5,872 nt of DNA from JBGTBQ01 sp041749275 (GCA_041749275.1 JBGTBQ010000020.1:1-5872); one strand, 5' to 3'; counted from the first letter of the stretch, positions 1 to 5,246 are shown. Numbers and translations are program-made. Notes: generated from the sequence alone by a model not told the origin.

Positions 1-124
1 CGTTGCTATCGTTTTCACTGAACCGGACGAAGAAACAATTCGCGTTATCTCTTTACGCAAAGCATTAAAATATGAGCGAGAAAAACTTGAAGAACACATC
101 GCAAACCAACTGGGCGAAACTTGA
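1..124 (+). CDS. brnT: BrnT-like type II toxin, C-terminal fragment (5' end outside window)
   Basis: An open frame enters from the left edge (first full codon at 2) and ends at TGA 122-124, giving the last 40 residues. The core RVISLRKALKYEREKLEE matches the C-terminal R-x-I-S-x-R-K-A-x-x-x-E-R pattern of the BrnT family, ribonuclease toxins of about 90-100 residues that inhibit translation and are neutralised by BrnA. Roughly 55-60 residues should therefore lie upstream. The preceding TEPDEET stretch fits the beta-hairpin before that final strand and helix. The strongest support is the overlapping BrnA-like gene just downstream in the normal toxin-first order. Whether the toxin is intact cannot be judged from this window. 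The main alternative, another RelE-fold toxin, is less likely given this partner. Confidence 0.82.
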   Translation, partial: VAIVFTEPDEETIRVISLRKALKYEREKLEEHIANQLGET

Positions 125-347
125 AGCAATGACGGACGAAGAGATAGATACTTCGGACATTCCGCCGCTTGACGAGAAGTTTTTTGCAAACGCCCGTCTA
201 CGGATGCCGCGCGGCAAAGTCGCCGTTACGGTGAGCGTCGAAAAAGAAGTCGTTGACTGGTATCAAGCGCAAGGCGAAGAGTCGAGAGCGTTAATGAGCG
301 CAGCTCTAAAAATCTACGCTGAAGCACATCGAGAAATACGTCGCTGA
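72..347 (+). CDS. brnA: BrnA-like antitoxin (DUF4415 / BrnA family)
   Basis: A complete 91-residue protein. The N-terminal TSQTNWAKLEAMTDEEIDTSDIP followed by LDEKFFANARLRMPRGK (about residues 9-49) is the characteristic BrnA segment that wraps the BrnT toxin. The C-terminal part, VAVTVSVEKEVVDWYQAQG to ALKIYAEAHR (about 50-89), corresponds to the ribbon-helix-helix DNA-binding half. Members of the family bind BrnT, block its RNase activity and repress their own operon as a complex. The ATG at 72 is preferred over Met20 because conserved residues lie before Met20. It overlaps brnT by 53 bases and has no clear Shine-Dalgarno, so translation is probably coupled to the toxin. The middle of the RHH half (GEESRALMSAALK) differs somewhat from the common G-x-G-Y-Q-T-R-I-N-A form, which is within family variation. 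Confidence 0.88.
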   Translation: MSEKNLKNTSQTNWAKLEAMTDEEIDTSDIPPLDEKFFANARLRMPRGKVAVTVSVEKEVVDWYQAQGEESRALMSAALKIYAEAHREIRR

Positions 348-461
348 AAATAAACGCGCCATCGAACAAATCAATGGACGTGAGGGCGAAACAGCGACTT
401 TGTTTTTGTGCAGTCAGTTAGATCAAAGCGGTCTTGGCGTGGTTTATAGGTGCTGCATACC

Positions 462-504
462 AAAGAAAAAGGCTTCGATTCATTATGAATCGAAGCCTTT
501 TTTT
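462..504. terminator. Bidirectional rho-independent terminator between brnA and groEL
   Basis: A perfect 12-bp stem (471-482 with 486-497) closes a 3-base loop. It is followed on the plus strand by seven T (498-504) and preceded by an A-rich run (462-470) that becomes a U-rich tail on the minus strand. It can therefore stop both the plus-strand brnTA transcript and the minus-strand groESL transcript, as expected between convergent genes. Confidence 0.93.
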
Positions 505-511
505 AATTGGA

Positions 512-539
512 AATCTGAAATCTGAAATATAAAATCTCA
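512..539. repeat. Heptanucleotide tandem array, AATCTGA type (4 units)
   Basis: Four contiguous 7-base units can be read: AATCTGA (512), AATCTGA (519), AATATAA (526) and AATCTCA (533). The first two are identical and the last two are degenerate. The array fills the gap between the terminator T-run and the groEL stop codon (542-544). The unit resembles the TCTGAAG unit of the array at 3695-3781. Its function is unknown; comparable 7-bp short tandem repeats (STRR) are known in cyanobacterial intergenic regions. Confidence 0.7.
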
Positions 540-541
540 GA

Positions 542-2203
542 TTACATTCCCATTCCCATACCGCCCATGCCGCCCGGCATTCCGCCGCCCATTCCGTGGT
601 CGCCGCCTTTATCGTCCTGGATGTCGGCGATCATCGCTTCGGTCGTGAGCATTAAGCCCGCGATCGATGCCGCATTCTGAAGCGCGGTGCGCGTTACTTT
701 TGCAGGGTCGATGACGCCTGCGGCAACCAAATCTTCGAATTTTTCGCTCGACGCGTTGAATCCGAAGTTTTCGTTGTCGTTTTCGAGCACTTTGCCGACG
801 ATGACCGCGCCTTCTTTACCCGCGTTCTGCACGATCTGGCGGAGCGGCTCTTCGAGCGCGCGGCGGACGATGGTGACGCCGATCTGCTCGTCCTGATCGC
901 CTTCGCCCTCTTCGTTCGCGCGGAACTTGTCGAGCACCTTCGCTGCGCGCACCAGCGCCACGCCGCCGCCGGGGACGATACCCTCCTCGACCGCCGCGCG
1001 CGTCGCATGCATGGCATCCTCAACGCGAGCCTTCTTCTCCTTCAGCTCCGTCTCCGTCGCCGCGCCGACCTTGATGACGGCGACGCCGCCGAGGAGTTTT
1101 GCAAGACGCTCTTGCAGCTTCTCGCGGTCGTAGTCAGAGGTCGTGTCCTCGATCTGCGCCTTGAGGGTTTTGACGCGACCCTGCACGTCCGAGTCCTTGC
1201 CTGCGCCGTCAACGATGGTGGTGTTGTCCTTGTCAATCGTCACCTTCTTGGCGCGACCAAGGTCGGCAACCTGCACGTTCTCCAACTTGATGCCGAGGTC
1301 CTCGGTGATGACTTTACCGCCGGTCAGGATGGCAATGTCTTCGAGCATCGCTTTACGACGGTCACCGAAGCCGGGAGCCTTCACCGCCGCGACGTTCAGC
1401 GTGCCGCGCAGCTTGTTGACGACGAGCGTAGCGAGCGCTTCGCCTTCGACATCCTCCGCAATAATCAGGAGGGGCTTGCCCATCTTCGCAATCTGCTCCA
1501 AGAGCGGGAGCAGGTCTTTCATCGAACTGATCTTCTTCTCGTTGATGAGGATGAACGGGTTATCGAGCGCCGCTTCCATGCGCTCCGGATCGGTGACGAA
1601 GTAGGGCGAGAGATAGCCGCGGTCGAACTGCATGCCATCAACCACGTCAAGCTCGGTTTCCATCGTGCGCGACTCTTCGACCGTGATAACGCCGTCACGC
1701 CCGACCGTCTCCATCGCCTTGGCGATCATCTCACCGATGGTGCTGTCGCCGTTCGCCGAGATGGTGCCGACCTGCGCGATCATGTCGCCTTTAACATCCT
1801 TTGACATCCGCTTGATCTCTTTCACCGCGCGCTCGACCGCCTTGTCAATGCCGCGCTTCAGCGCCATCGGGTTCGCGCCCGCCGCGACCGTCTTCACGCC
1901 CTCGCGGAAAATCGCCTGTGCAAGCACGGTCGCCGTCGTCGTCCCGTCGCCCGCCACGTCCGAAGTCTTCGAGGCGACTTCGCGCACCATCTGCGCGCCC
2001 ATGTTCTCCATGGAATCTTTGAGTTCAATCTCTTTCGCCACCGTCACGCCGTCCTTCGTGATCGTCGGGCTGCCGTATTTCTTATCGAGGACGACGTTGC
2101 GCCCCTTCGGGCCGAGCGTGATCTTCACCGCGTCGGCGAGCTGGTTGACGCCGCGCAGGATTGCCGCGCGCGACTCCTCACCGTGTACCACTTGCTTTGC
2201 CAT
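542..2203 (-). CDS. groEL: Chaperonin GroEL (Hsp60, 60 kDa subunit)
   Basis: A 553-residue cytosolic group I chaperonin that forms tetradecameric double rings and folds proteins with ATP and the GroES lid. The length and sequence are full and canonical. ITLGPKGRNVVLD (28-40) and the ATP-site GDGTTT (85-90, Asp86 equivalent to E. coli Asp87) are present. So are the equatorial Asp396 in RVEDAMHATRAA, equivalent to E. coli Asp398, and the chaperonin signature AAVEEGIVPGGG (403-414). The tail ends in Gly-Gly-Met repeats (from about 538), typical of bacterial GroEL. The start ATG at 2203 has an AAGGAGA Shine-Dalgarno (2214-2220) ten bases upstream. It lies 68 bp downstream of groES on the same strand and should share its CIRCE-controlled promoters. 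Transcription ends at the 462-504 terminator. No key residue is missing. Confidence 0.99.
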   Translation of the reverse strand: MAKQVVHGEESRAAILRGVNQLADAVKITLGPKGRNVVLDKKYGSPTITKDGVTVAKEIELKDSMENMGAQMVREVASKTSDVAGDGTTTATVLAQAIFREGVKTVAAGANPMALKRGIDKAVERAVKEIKRMSKDVKGDMIAQVGTISANGDSTIGEMIAKAMETVGRDGVITVEESRTMETELDVVDGMQFDRGYLSPYFVTDPERMEAALDNPFILINEKKISSMKDLLPLLEQIAKMGKPLLIIAEDVEGEALATLVVNKLRGTLNVAAVKAPGFGDRRKAMLEDIAILTGGKVITEDLGIKLENVQVADLGRAKKVTIDKDNTTIVDGAGKDSDVQGRVKTLKAQIEDTTSDYDREKLQERLAKLLGGVAVIKVGAATETELKEKKARVEDAMHATRAAVEEGIVPGGGVALVRAAKVLDKFRANEEGEGDQDEQIGVTIVRRALEEPLRQIVQNAGKEGAVIVGKVLENDNENFGFNASSEKFEDLVAAGVIDPAKVTRTALQNAASIAGLMLTTEAMIADIQDDKGGDHGMGGGMPGGMGGMGMGM

Positions 2204-2271
2204 AACAGTCTCTTCTCCTTAACTCCGGTTACTGAATCTTTAAGAGAAAAAGCGGCAGGAGTCTCAGTGGA

Positions 2272-2601
2272 CTACTTGCCGCCCTTTTTGCCGCTCGCCG
2301 CGCCGGCGCGCTCGATGATGCCGAGGATTTCGTCCTCGCGCATGATGAGCAGCTCCTCGCCGTCAAGCTTGATCTCCGAGCCGCTGTACTTGCCGAAGAG
2401 CACGCGGTCGCCCGCCTGCACGTCGAGCGTCTGGCGCGTCCCGTCGTCTTTGCGTTTGCCCTCGCCGGCGGCGATCACTTCGCCCTCTTGCGGCTTCTCT
2501 TTCGCGGAGTCGGGGATGATGATCCCGCCGCGCACCTGTTCGCCTTCTTCAATGCGACGCACGATCACACGGTCGTGTAGAGGTTTGATGTTCGTAGTCA
2601 T
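2272..2601 (-). CDS. groES: Co-chaperonin GroES (Hsp10)
   Basis: A 109-residue GroES, the heptameric lid that caps GroEL and triggers release of substrate into the folding chamber. It begins IKPLHDRVIVRRIE (5-18). The mobile loop follows, with the GroEL-contacting GGIIIPD (25-31), and then the roof hairpin around EGKRKDDG (47-54). AGDRVLFGKYSGSEIKLDGEELLIMREDEILGII (63-96) completes the beta-barrel. It ends in a short basic extension, ERAGAASGKKGGK, about ten residues longer than the usual ~97-residue protein. The ATG at 2601 has a strong AAGGAG-type Shine-Dalgarno (about 2604-2611). It is the first gene of groES-groEL; the region upstream carries two CIRCE operators. Confidence 0.98.
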   Translation of the reverse strand: MTTNIKPLHDRVIVRRIEEGEQVRGGIIIPDSAKEKPQEGEVIAAGEGKRKDDGTRQTLDVQAGDRVLFGKYSGSEIKLDGEELLIMREDEILGIIERAGAASGKKGGK

Positions 2602-2619
2602 GTCTCTCCTTTCGAGTAT

Positions 2620-2641
2620 TCACCACTGGATTGGTTGGTGA
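2620..2641 (-). other. Small inverted repeat in the groES leader
   Basis: TCACCA (2620-2625) and TGGTGA (2636-2641) form a 6-bp stem around a 10-base loop just upstream of the groES Shine-Dalgarno. It would sit in the 5' untranslated RNA, where it could modestly affect stability or translation. The stem is short and may be chance. Confidence 0.3.
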
Positions 2642-2667
2642 GTGTCTTTTGATTGCATGAAACTTCC

Positions 2668-2694
2668 TTAGCACTCTCTCGCCGGGTGTGCCAT
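2668..2694 (-). promoter_or_regulatory. CIRCE operator, groES-proximal copy (HrcA site)
   Basis: The consensus is TTAGCACTC-N9-GAGTGCTAA. On the plus strand the half at 2668-2676 is a perfect TTAGCACTC, the spacer 2677-2685 is exactly nine bases, and the other half GTGTGCCAT (2686-2694) matches 6 of 9. CIRCE is the binding site of the heat-shock repressor HrcA. It lies just downstream of a candidate promoter (2707-2736). The degenerate half suggests weaker binding than at a full site. Confidence 0.8.
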
Positions 2695-2706
2695 CAACTT
2701 GAACGC

Positions 2707-2736
2707 ACTATCCCTCGCTTTTAAAGGCAAAATCAA
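2707..2736 (-). promoter_or_regulatory. Candidate second groESL promoter (proximal)
   Basis: On the minus strand TTGATT (2731-2736) lies 18 bases from GATAGT (2707-2712), a moderate match to sigma-70-type -35 and -10 boxes. Initiation would fall near 2700, just before the proximal CIRCE element. The match is weaker than that of the distal promoter, so this is a tentative call. Confidence 0.4.
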
Positions 2737-2742
2737 CAATCT

Positions 2743-2769
2743 CTGGCACTCCGTTTGGCGGAGTGCTAA
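2743..2769 (-). promoter_or_regulatory. CIRCE operator, distal copy (HrcA site)
   Basis: On the plus strand CTGGCACTC (2743-2751, 7 of 9) is followed by a nine-base spacer (2752-2760) and a perfect GAGTGCTAA (2761-2769). It adjoins the -10 box of the strong upstream promoter and would cover its start site, the standard position for HrcA repression of groESL. Its centre is 75 bp from that of the proximal CIRCE. Confidence 0.9.
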
Positions 2770-2798
2770 AAATAAAGCAAGCTGGACTGGTTTGTCAA
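2769..2798 (-). promoter_or_regulatory. Main groESL promoter (sigma-70 type)
   Basis: The minus strand shows a perfect -35 box TTGACA (2793-2798), an 18-base spacer and TATTTT (2769-2774) as the -10 box. The -10 abuts the distal CIRCE, so the start site at about 2761 lies inside the operator. This is the classical vegetative promoter plus CIRCE arrangement. The implied leader before the groES ATG is about 160 bases. Confidence 0.72.
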
Positions 2799-2848
2799 CT
2801 GGTTGAGCCTAAAAGCCTAAAGTAGTCTATTGAAAAAGACGGAAGCGG

Positions 2849-3106
2849 TTAACGGCTACGGCGTGGAGGGCGTTTACGCGGGGTGGTGCGGGCGGCGCGC
2901 TCCTGTGTGCGGTAGGTCGAGACGCGCTTGGAGAGCGTGTTGCGGTGGATGCCGAGCGAGGCGGCGGTACGTGAGAGATGCTCTTTGTTGCGCGCCAGTG
3001 CCTTTTGGATATAAAGCTTTTCGAATTCGGCGAGCGCCTCGTCAAGCATGATCTGTCCGTCGAGCATCTCGTCAATCAGTGCTTCGAGGCGTGTTCGCAT
3101 CTGCAT
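2849..3106 (-). CDS. Small Fis-type helix-turn-helix DNA-binding protein
   Basis: An 85-residue protein. FEKLYIQKALARNKEHLSRT (28-47) leading into AASLGIHRNTLSKRVSTY (48-65) is the Fis / NtrC C-terminal HTH (HTH_8): a conserved helix, then a helix-turn-helix with the Leu-Gly-Ile-x-Arg-x-Thr-Leu core. An acidic amphipathic N-terminal stretch (about 5-30) may mediate dimerisation, as in Fis. The last 18 residues are strongly basic (RTTPRKRPPRRSR) and probably add nonspecific DNA contact. There is no receiver or AAA+ domain, so it is a stand-alone small regulator or nucleoid-type protein, not a sigma-54 activator. ATG 3106 has GGAG (3113-3116) six bases upstream; Met3 is a possible alternative. 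It follows cvpA by 43 bp with no terminator between, suggesting co-transcription. No terminator is visible before groES either. Its target genes cannot be inferred. Confidence 0.85.
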   Translation of the reverse strand: MQMRTRLEALIDEMLDGQIMLDEALAEFEKLYIQKALARNKEHLSRTAASLGIHRNTLSKRVSTYRTQERAARTTPRKRPPRRSR

Positions 3107-3149
3107 AAGTCACTCCGTCACAATTACTGGTTGCTAAATCTCACGGCGG

Positions 3150-3680
3150 TTAACCCGGAAGAAAAGTAGAAGCGAATAAGCGTCTGTACTCGGCCATGAA
3201 TCGCTCGCGAACTTCCGCGGAGGTGCAGAGCGAGATCACTCGCGCGCCCTCGGCCAGCGCTGGCGCCGTGCGTGCTTCCGCGACCGAATTGACGCGTACC
3301 GGAAAGGCCGTCAAGGCAAGGTAAAAAGCGGAGCAGACCGCGACGCCGCGTACGAAGCCGAACCCGGCGCCGAGCGCGCGGTCGAACCACTCGAGACGCA
3401 CCTGCCGCAAACCAGCCCGCGCCAGACGACCCGCCGCGAAGCCCGCTATCAGAGCCACGCACACAATCAACAGGAAACCACCCGCATGCGCCGCCGCGCC
3501 CGGCGCGACGAGACCGAACCCGTTGAGCAGCGAGCCGGCAGCCTCGTACATGCGGGCGGCTACAATCAGACCCGCGATGAGCGCGACGCCGACGATCAGC
3601 GCCCGCACAAGCCCGCGCATCGCCCCCGCCACGACCGACGCCCCGATAACCGCGAGCACGAACAGGTCGAAAATAGTCAT
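3150..3680 (-). CDS. cvpA: CvpA family inner-membrane protein
   Basis: A 176-residue hydrophobic protein read from the ATG at 3680. The start MTIFDLFVLAVIGASVVAG and the RGLVR motif after it are typical of CvpA. Four membrane segments are likely, at about residues 4-20, 24-43, 66-85 and 103-127. The conserved WFDRALGAGFGFVRG (98-112) leads into the last. The remaining ~48 residues are soluble, with AP and Glu/Arg-rich helices. In E. coli, CvpA is needed for colicin V production and is linked to envelope stress; its molecular activity is unsettled. The frame stays open to an ATG at 3731, but those 17 extra codons are read from the hairpin repeat (3695-3781) and lack family resemblance, so the later ATG is chosen. 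No good Shine-Dalgarno is seen (only GAAG abutting the ATG). It lies 75 bp after purC on the same strand. Confidence 0.88.
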   Translation of the reverse strand: MTIFDLFVLAVIGASVVAGAMRGLVRALIVGVALIAGLIVAARMYEAAGSLLNGFGLVAPGAAAHAGGFLLIVCVALIAGFAAGRLARAGLRQVRLEWFDRALGAGFGFVRGVAVCSAFYLALTAFPVRVNSVAEARTAPALAEGARVISLCTSAEVRERFMAEYRRLFASTFLPG

Positions 3681-3694
3681 CTTCAATTTACGAG

Positions 3695-3781
3695 CTTGGA
3701 GTCTGAAGCCTGAAGTCCGGAGTAAAGACAAAGCGTCTTCGCCGGACTTCAGGCTTCAGACCTCAGACTTCAGACTTTTCC
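3695..3781. repeat. Heptanucleotide repeat forming a long hairpin (TCTGAAG type)
   Basis: The left part reads in 7-base units CTTGGAG, TCTGAAG, CCTGAAG, TCCGGAG (3695-3722). The right part reads CTTCAGG, CTTCAGA, CCTCAGA, CTTCAGA, CTTTTCC (3747-3781). The two sides include a perfect 20-bp inverted repeat (3701-3720 with 3742-3761). Inside it, a 5-bp stem AAGAC/GTCTT (3725-3729 with 3735-3739) closes a 5-base loop. The element spans the 3' end of purC and most of the purC-cvpA gap, so in the transcript it could act as an RNA hairpin that stabilises the purC end or attenuates cvpA expression. There is no T-run, so it is not a classical terminator. Confidence 0.88.
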
Positions 3782-4667
3782 CCGTGAGCAAGCGAAAAGC
3801 TTCGAGGTAGCGTGCCGTGGTTGCCTCCGCCACGTCGGGTGGAAGCGGGGGCGCGGGCGGTCTCTTGTCCCAGTGTAGCGTTTCAAGATAGTCGCGCACG
3901 AACTGCTTGTCGAAAGAAGCCTGTGGGCCGCCCGGACTATAGCGGTCAGCGGGCCAGAAGCGTGAGGAGTCGGGCGTGAGCGCCTCGTCAATCAGGACGA
4001 GGCGGCCTTCAAGGTCGCGCCCGAACTCGAACTTCGTGTCGGCGATGATGATGCCGCGGGTGCGCGCATAACTTTCGGCCTCGCGGTAGAGTGAGAGCGA
4101 CGTGTCGCGCAGTTGTTCAGTCACTTCCGCGCCGACGATGTCAGCCATGCGCGCTTCGCTGATATTTTCGTCATGCCCTTCTTCGGCTTTCGTCGCGGGC
4201 GTGAAGATCGGTTCCGTGAATTTGTCGGATTCGAGCAGGTCAACCGGCAGGCGATGCCCGCACACTTCGCCCATACGTTGGTAGTCCTTCCAGCCGGACC
4301 CGGAGAGATAGCCGCGCACGACGCACTCGACAGGGAAGACTTCAGTGCGTTGCACGAGCATCGAGCGACCACGCAGCAATTCTTCGTACTGTTGCACCGA
4401 CGCCGGCATTTCGGCGATTTCAGTCGTCAACAGATGGTGCGGCGTGAGGTGCGAGAGTCGCTCGAACCAGAAGCGTGAGAGGGCCGTGAGGACTTGGCCT
4501 TTGTGCGCGATCCGCGTCGGAAGAATGCAGTCGAAGGCGGAGATGCGATCAGTTGCAACGATTAACAGGTGTCGGTCGTCAATCTCGTAAACGTCGCGTA
4601 CTTTGCCGCGCCGCGGTAACTTGAGGTCTGGTAGAAAAGTCTCGTTTACGGTTTGTGCACCTGTCAT
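3756..4667 (-). CDS. purC: Phosphoribosylaminoimidazole-succinocarboxamide synthase (SAICAR synthetase)
   Basis: Ligates aspartate to CAIR using ATP, giving SAICAR, in cytosolic de novo purine synthesis (EC 6.3.2.6). The 303-residue length matches the longer form of the family, as in yeast Ade1, rather than the ~237-residue E. coli form. GKVRDVYE (21-28) is the nucleotide-binding loop, followed by ATDRISAFD (38-46). ECVVRGYLSGSGWKDY (114-129) is signature 1. EEGHDENIS (162-170), IADTKFEFG (208-216, signature 2), LIDEALTPDSSRFW (225-238) and DKQFVRDYL (253-261) follow. The last residues, about SLKSEV, and the TGA stop are encoded by the adjoining heptamer repeat, so the native C-terminus may have been altered. 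The ATG at 4667 has no recognisable Shine-Dalgarno. It heads a probable purC-cvpA-fis unit. Confidence 0.97.
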   Translation of the reverse strand: MTGAQTVNETFLPDLKLPRRGKVRDVYEIDDRHLLIVATDRISAFDCILPTRIAHKGQVLTALSRFWFERLSHLTPHHLLTTEIAEMPASVQQYEELLRGRSMLVQRTEVFPVECVVRGYLSGSGWKDYQRMGEVCGHRLPVDLLESDKFTEPIFTPATKAEEGHDENISEARMADIVGAEVTEQLRDTSLSLYREAESYARTRGIIIADTKFEFGRDLEGRLVLIDEALTPDSSRFWPADRYSPGGPQASFDKQFVRDYLETLHWDKRPPAPPLPPDVAEATTARYLEAFRLLTGKSLKSEV

Positions 4668-4729
4668 GACGGTCGCGCATCGTGGTTGGAACTGATGGCG
4701 TAGAAATGCCGGACAAGAAGCGAGCCGAG

Positions 4730-4759
4730 ATTGTGCTCGCGCCCAGCGAGGGTTGTCAA
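4730..4759 (-). promoter_or_regulatory. Candidate purC promoter
   Basis: The minus strand carries a perfect -35 TTGACA (4754-4759), an 18-base spacer and a -10-like CACAAT (4730-4735, 4 of 6). Initiation near 4723 would leave a leader of roughly 55 bases before the purC ATG. The -35 is strong and the -10 weak. Confidence 0.42.
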
Positions 4760-4802
4760 GGAAAACAAGTCGGAAAATCGTTGCGGGAGGTACGATCTGT
4801 TA

Positions 4803-4819
4803 GGAGAATTCCATTCTCC
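4803..4819. repeat. Perfect 7-bp inverted repeat upstream of purC
   Basis: GGAGAAT (4803-4809) and ATTCTCC (4813-4819) are exact inverse copies around a 3-base centre, about 44 bp upstream of the candidate purC -35 box. It could be an operator or a small hairpin; no T-run follows, so a terminator is unlikely. Confidence 0.45.
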
Positions 4820-4984
4820 CAATTTGTTGAGCAACGGCGACACCAAGCAAAATTCAGGTATCCAAAGTTCACTGAATAACAGGCGTTACAAATCCCTCGT
4901 TTTTCCTTCAGAGGTCGAAAACCCGCGAAAGCGATTGCCCTGATGCGCTATACTGATTGCTCCCAGCACAGGCAACGGCGCGGC

Positions 4985-5013
4985 TTGCGTTTTCGTGGTT
5001 GTGTTGTTAGTAT
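4985..5013 (+). promoter_or_regulatory. Candidate promoter of the tRNA-tuf operon
   Basis: TTGCGT (4985-4990), a 17-base spacer and TAGTAT (5008-5013) give a moderate sigma-70-type promoter. Initiation would be near 5020, about 34 bases before the first tRNA. An alternative -10, TATACT at 4949-4954, lacks a matching -35. Confidence 0.42.
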
Positions 5014-5053
5014 CCACGTTTTGCCGGTAGACGTGTGTTTCCTACCGTAGCAG

Positions 5054-5126
5054 GCCGGTGTAGCTCAGTTGGTAGAGCATCTGATTTGTAATCAGAGGGT
5101 CGGGGGTTCAAGTCCCTTCACCGGCT
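5054..5126 (+). tRNA. tRNA-Thr (anticodon UGU)
   Basis: A full cloverleaf of 73 bases. Acceptor arms GCCGGTG (5054-5060) and CACCGGC (5119-5125) pair perfectly, with discriminator T5126. The anticodon stem TCTGA/TCAGA encloses loop TTTGTAA, placing anticodon TGT at 5087-5089, which reads ACA (Thr). The T arm has the usual GGTTCAA. The 3' CCA is not encoded. First gene of the tRNA-tuf cluster. Confidence 0.97.
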
Positions 5127-5148
5127 TGTCATTTTTTTGATAATTCGG

Positions 5149-5236
5149 GCAGGGGTGGTCGAGTGGTTAATGGCACCGGGCTGTAAACCCGGCAGGCTAA
5201 CGCCTTACGTAGGTTCGAATCCTACCCCCTGCACCA
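5149..5236 (+). tRNA. tRNA-Tyr (anticodon GUA), CCA encoded
   Basis: A class II tRNA with a long variable arm. Acceptor GCAGGGG (5149-5155) pairs with CCCCTGC (5226-5232); the discriminator is A5233 and the encoded CCA is 5234-5236. Anticodon stem CCGGG/CCCGG encloses loop CTGTAAA, placing GTA at 5183-5185. The T arm GTAGG-TTCGAAT-CCTAC is intact. It follows tRNA-Thr(UGU) by 22 bases. Confidence 0.97.
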
Positions 5237-5246
5237 CCTCTTACAA

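Larger units (their letters stand above)
4668..5053. other. Gene-free divergent regulatory region between purC and the tRNA-tuf cluster
   Basis: About 386 bp with no convincing coding sequence. It must carry the minus-strand promoter of purC and the plus-strand promoter of the tRNA-tuf cluster; best candidates are listed separately. A second plus-strand -10-like TATACT occurs at 4949-4954 without a good -35 box. Inverted repeats include GCGAGC/GCTCGC (4720-4725 with 4735-4740) and CGGTAG/CTACCG (5025-5030 with 5042-5047). The latter would form a small hairpin in the leader just before the first tRNA. No PurR-like box or riboswitch fold was recognised. Confidence 0.6.

Noticed and set aside
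1007..1804. A 265-codon plus-strand open frame opposite groEL
   Set aside because: It lies wholly antisense to an unmistakable groEL, its composition (rich in Arg, Asp, Leu, His) is what the complement of that gene gives, and it has no recognisable domain.
1632..2222. A 196-codon plus-strand frame opposite the groEL 5' half
   Set aside because: Antisense shadow of conserved groEL codons; rich in Ser, Thr and Ala with no family resemblance.
2183..2641. A 152-codon plus-strand frame opposite groES
   Set aside because: Antisense to groES and its leader, Ser/Pro-rich low-information translation.
3681..3731. N-terminal extension of CvpA by 17 codons
   Set aside because: The extra codons are translation of the heptamer hairpin; CvpA family proteins begin at the MTIFDLF-type segment.
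3701..3761. Reading the purC-cvpA hairpin as a rho-independent terminator
   Set aside because: No T-run follows on the minus strand (the left flank reads into the cvpA leader), and the loop region is long; it is better explained as a repeat element.
3695..3781. CRISPR-like repeat array
   Set aside because: Units are only 7 bases, directly adjacent and without unique spacers.
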